A DNA stretch of 5,585 bases from Hyphomicrobiales bacterium (GTDB lineage Bacteria; Pseudomonadota; Alphaproteobacteria; Rhizobiales; Devosiaceae), in contig JALWTJ010000266.1 of NCBI GenBank assembly GCA_027082895.1, positions 1 through 5,585 on the forward strand, in the 5' to 3' direction. The notes below the pieces were generated by a model that was not told the origin of the DNA, made no database searches, and was given only the letters and a program-made list of their open reading frames with translations. Position 1 is the stretch's first letter; every line of letters begins with the position of its first letter. This document shows positions 5,255 to 5,585 of the stretch, piece after piece. A program made the position numbers and the translations under genes.

Positions 5255-5585
5255 ATGACACACACCAGCCCCCCCGCCGCCATCGTCCCCATTGACGCCC
5301 TGCCCCGCAAGGGCCGCCTGATGGGTCTGGATCTGGGAACCCGCACCATCGGTGTAGCCATTTCCGATGCCCTGCACTTGACCGCAACGCCGCTGGAAAC
5401 CATTGGCCGCAAGAAGTTCACCGCCGATGCCACACGGCTGCAGGCCCTCATCGACCAGCACCAGGTATGCGGCATCGTGCTGGGCCTGCCCCTGAACATG
5501 GATGCCAGCGAAGGGCCGCGCGCCCAGTCCACCCGGGCCTTTGCCCGCAACCTTGCCGGACGGGTTGCCTGCCCGCTCGCCCTGT
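5255..5585 (+). CDS. ruvX: RuvX/YqgF RNase H-fold nuclease (pre-16S rRNA processing), 3'-truncated by window edge
   Basis: RuvX (YqgF) is a small cytoplasmic RNase H-fold nuclease, first annotated as a putative Holliday junction resolvase and later shown to mature the 5' end of 16S rRNA. The visible 110 residues run off the window; family members are about 140-165 residues, so the C-terminal part with the last acidic catalytic residue is missing. Seen: MGLDLGTRTIGVAISD (residues 23-38) with the first catalytic Asp at 26, then IVLGLPLNMDASEGPRAQ (74-91), the second family block. The usual MDGSEG is MDASEG here. The ATG at 5255 gives the roughly 20-residue N-terminal lead common in alphaproteobacterial members. 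A TTG at 5192 is in frame but would add a proline-rich extension with no usable Shine-Dalgarno. The gene is divergent from gatC, 168 bases away. Confidence 0.93.
   Translation, partial: MTHTSPPAAIVPIDALPRKGRLMGLDLGTRTIGVAISDALHLTATPLETIGRKKFTADATRLQALIDQHQVCGIVLGLPLNMDASEGPRAQSTRAFARNLAGRVACPLAL

Overview
The window is a piece of a GC-rich bacterial chromosome, most likely from an alphaproteobacterium. The protein sequences (GatA, GatB, GatC, RuvX, HutF) look alphaproteobacterial, and ruvX divergent from gatC is an arrangement I associate with that class. I cannot name a genus. It reads as housekeeping core with no mobile element, CRISPR array, tRNA or rRNA. Coding density is high except in two intergenic stretches, which hold the less ordinary signals.

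Layout. Bases 2-1108 (+) are the 3' three quarters of hutF, formimidoylglutamate deiminase of histidine degradation. Its stop lies one base from the stop of the convergent gatB. Bases 4405-1110 (-) are a tight unit: gatA (TTG start), a small AroQ-class chorismate mutase gene, then gatB, with gaps of 1 and 10 bases. gatC (5086-4799, -) lies upstream in the same orientation but is cut off from gatA by a 393-base non-coding gap. Across a 168-base divergent region, ruvX (5255 onward, +) starts and runs off the window end.

How the genes work together. GatC, GatA and GatB form the tRNA-dependent amidotransferase that turns Glu-tRNA(Gln), and in many bacteria Asp-tRNA(Asn), into the correctly amidated tRNA. 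GatA frees ammonia from glutamine, GatB activates the mischarged tRNA, and GatC holds the two together. The chorismate mutase homologue belongs to aromatic amino-acid synthesis and appears translationally coupled to gatA. RuvX acts in 16S rRNA maturation and HutF in histidine breakdown; neither is functionally tied to the gat genes.

Non-coding content. The gatC-gatA gap contains a 14-bp inverted repeat (4521-4534 / 4621-4634) that pairs fully only in RNA of the gat strand, where the single mismatch becomes G-U. It encloses several smaller hairpins and two TTGACAAT repeats. This is the best candidate here for something undescribed, but it rests on pattern alone. The divergent region has a 7-bp hairpin ending four bases before the ruvX ATG. 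I see no clear new multi-gene system in this window.
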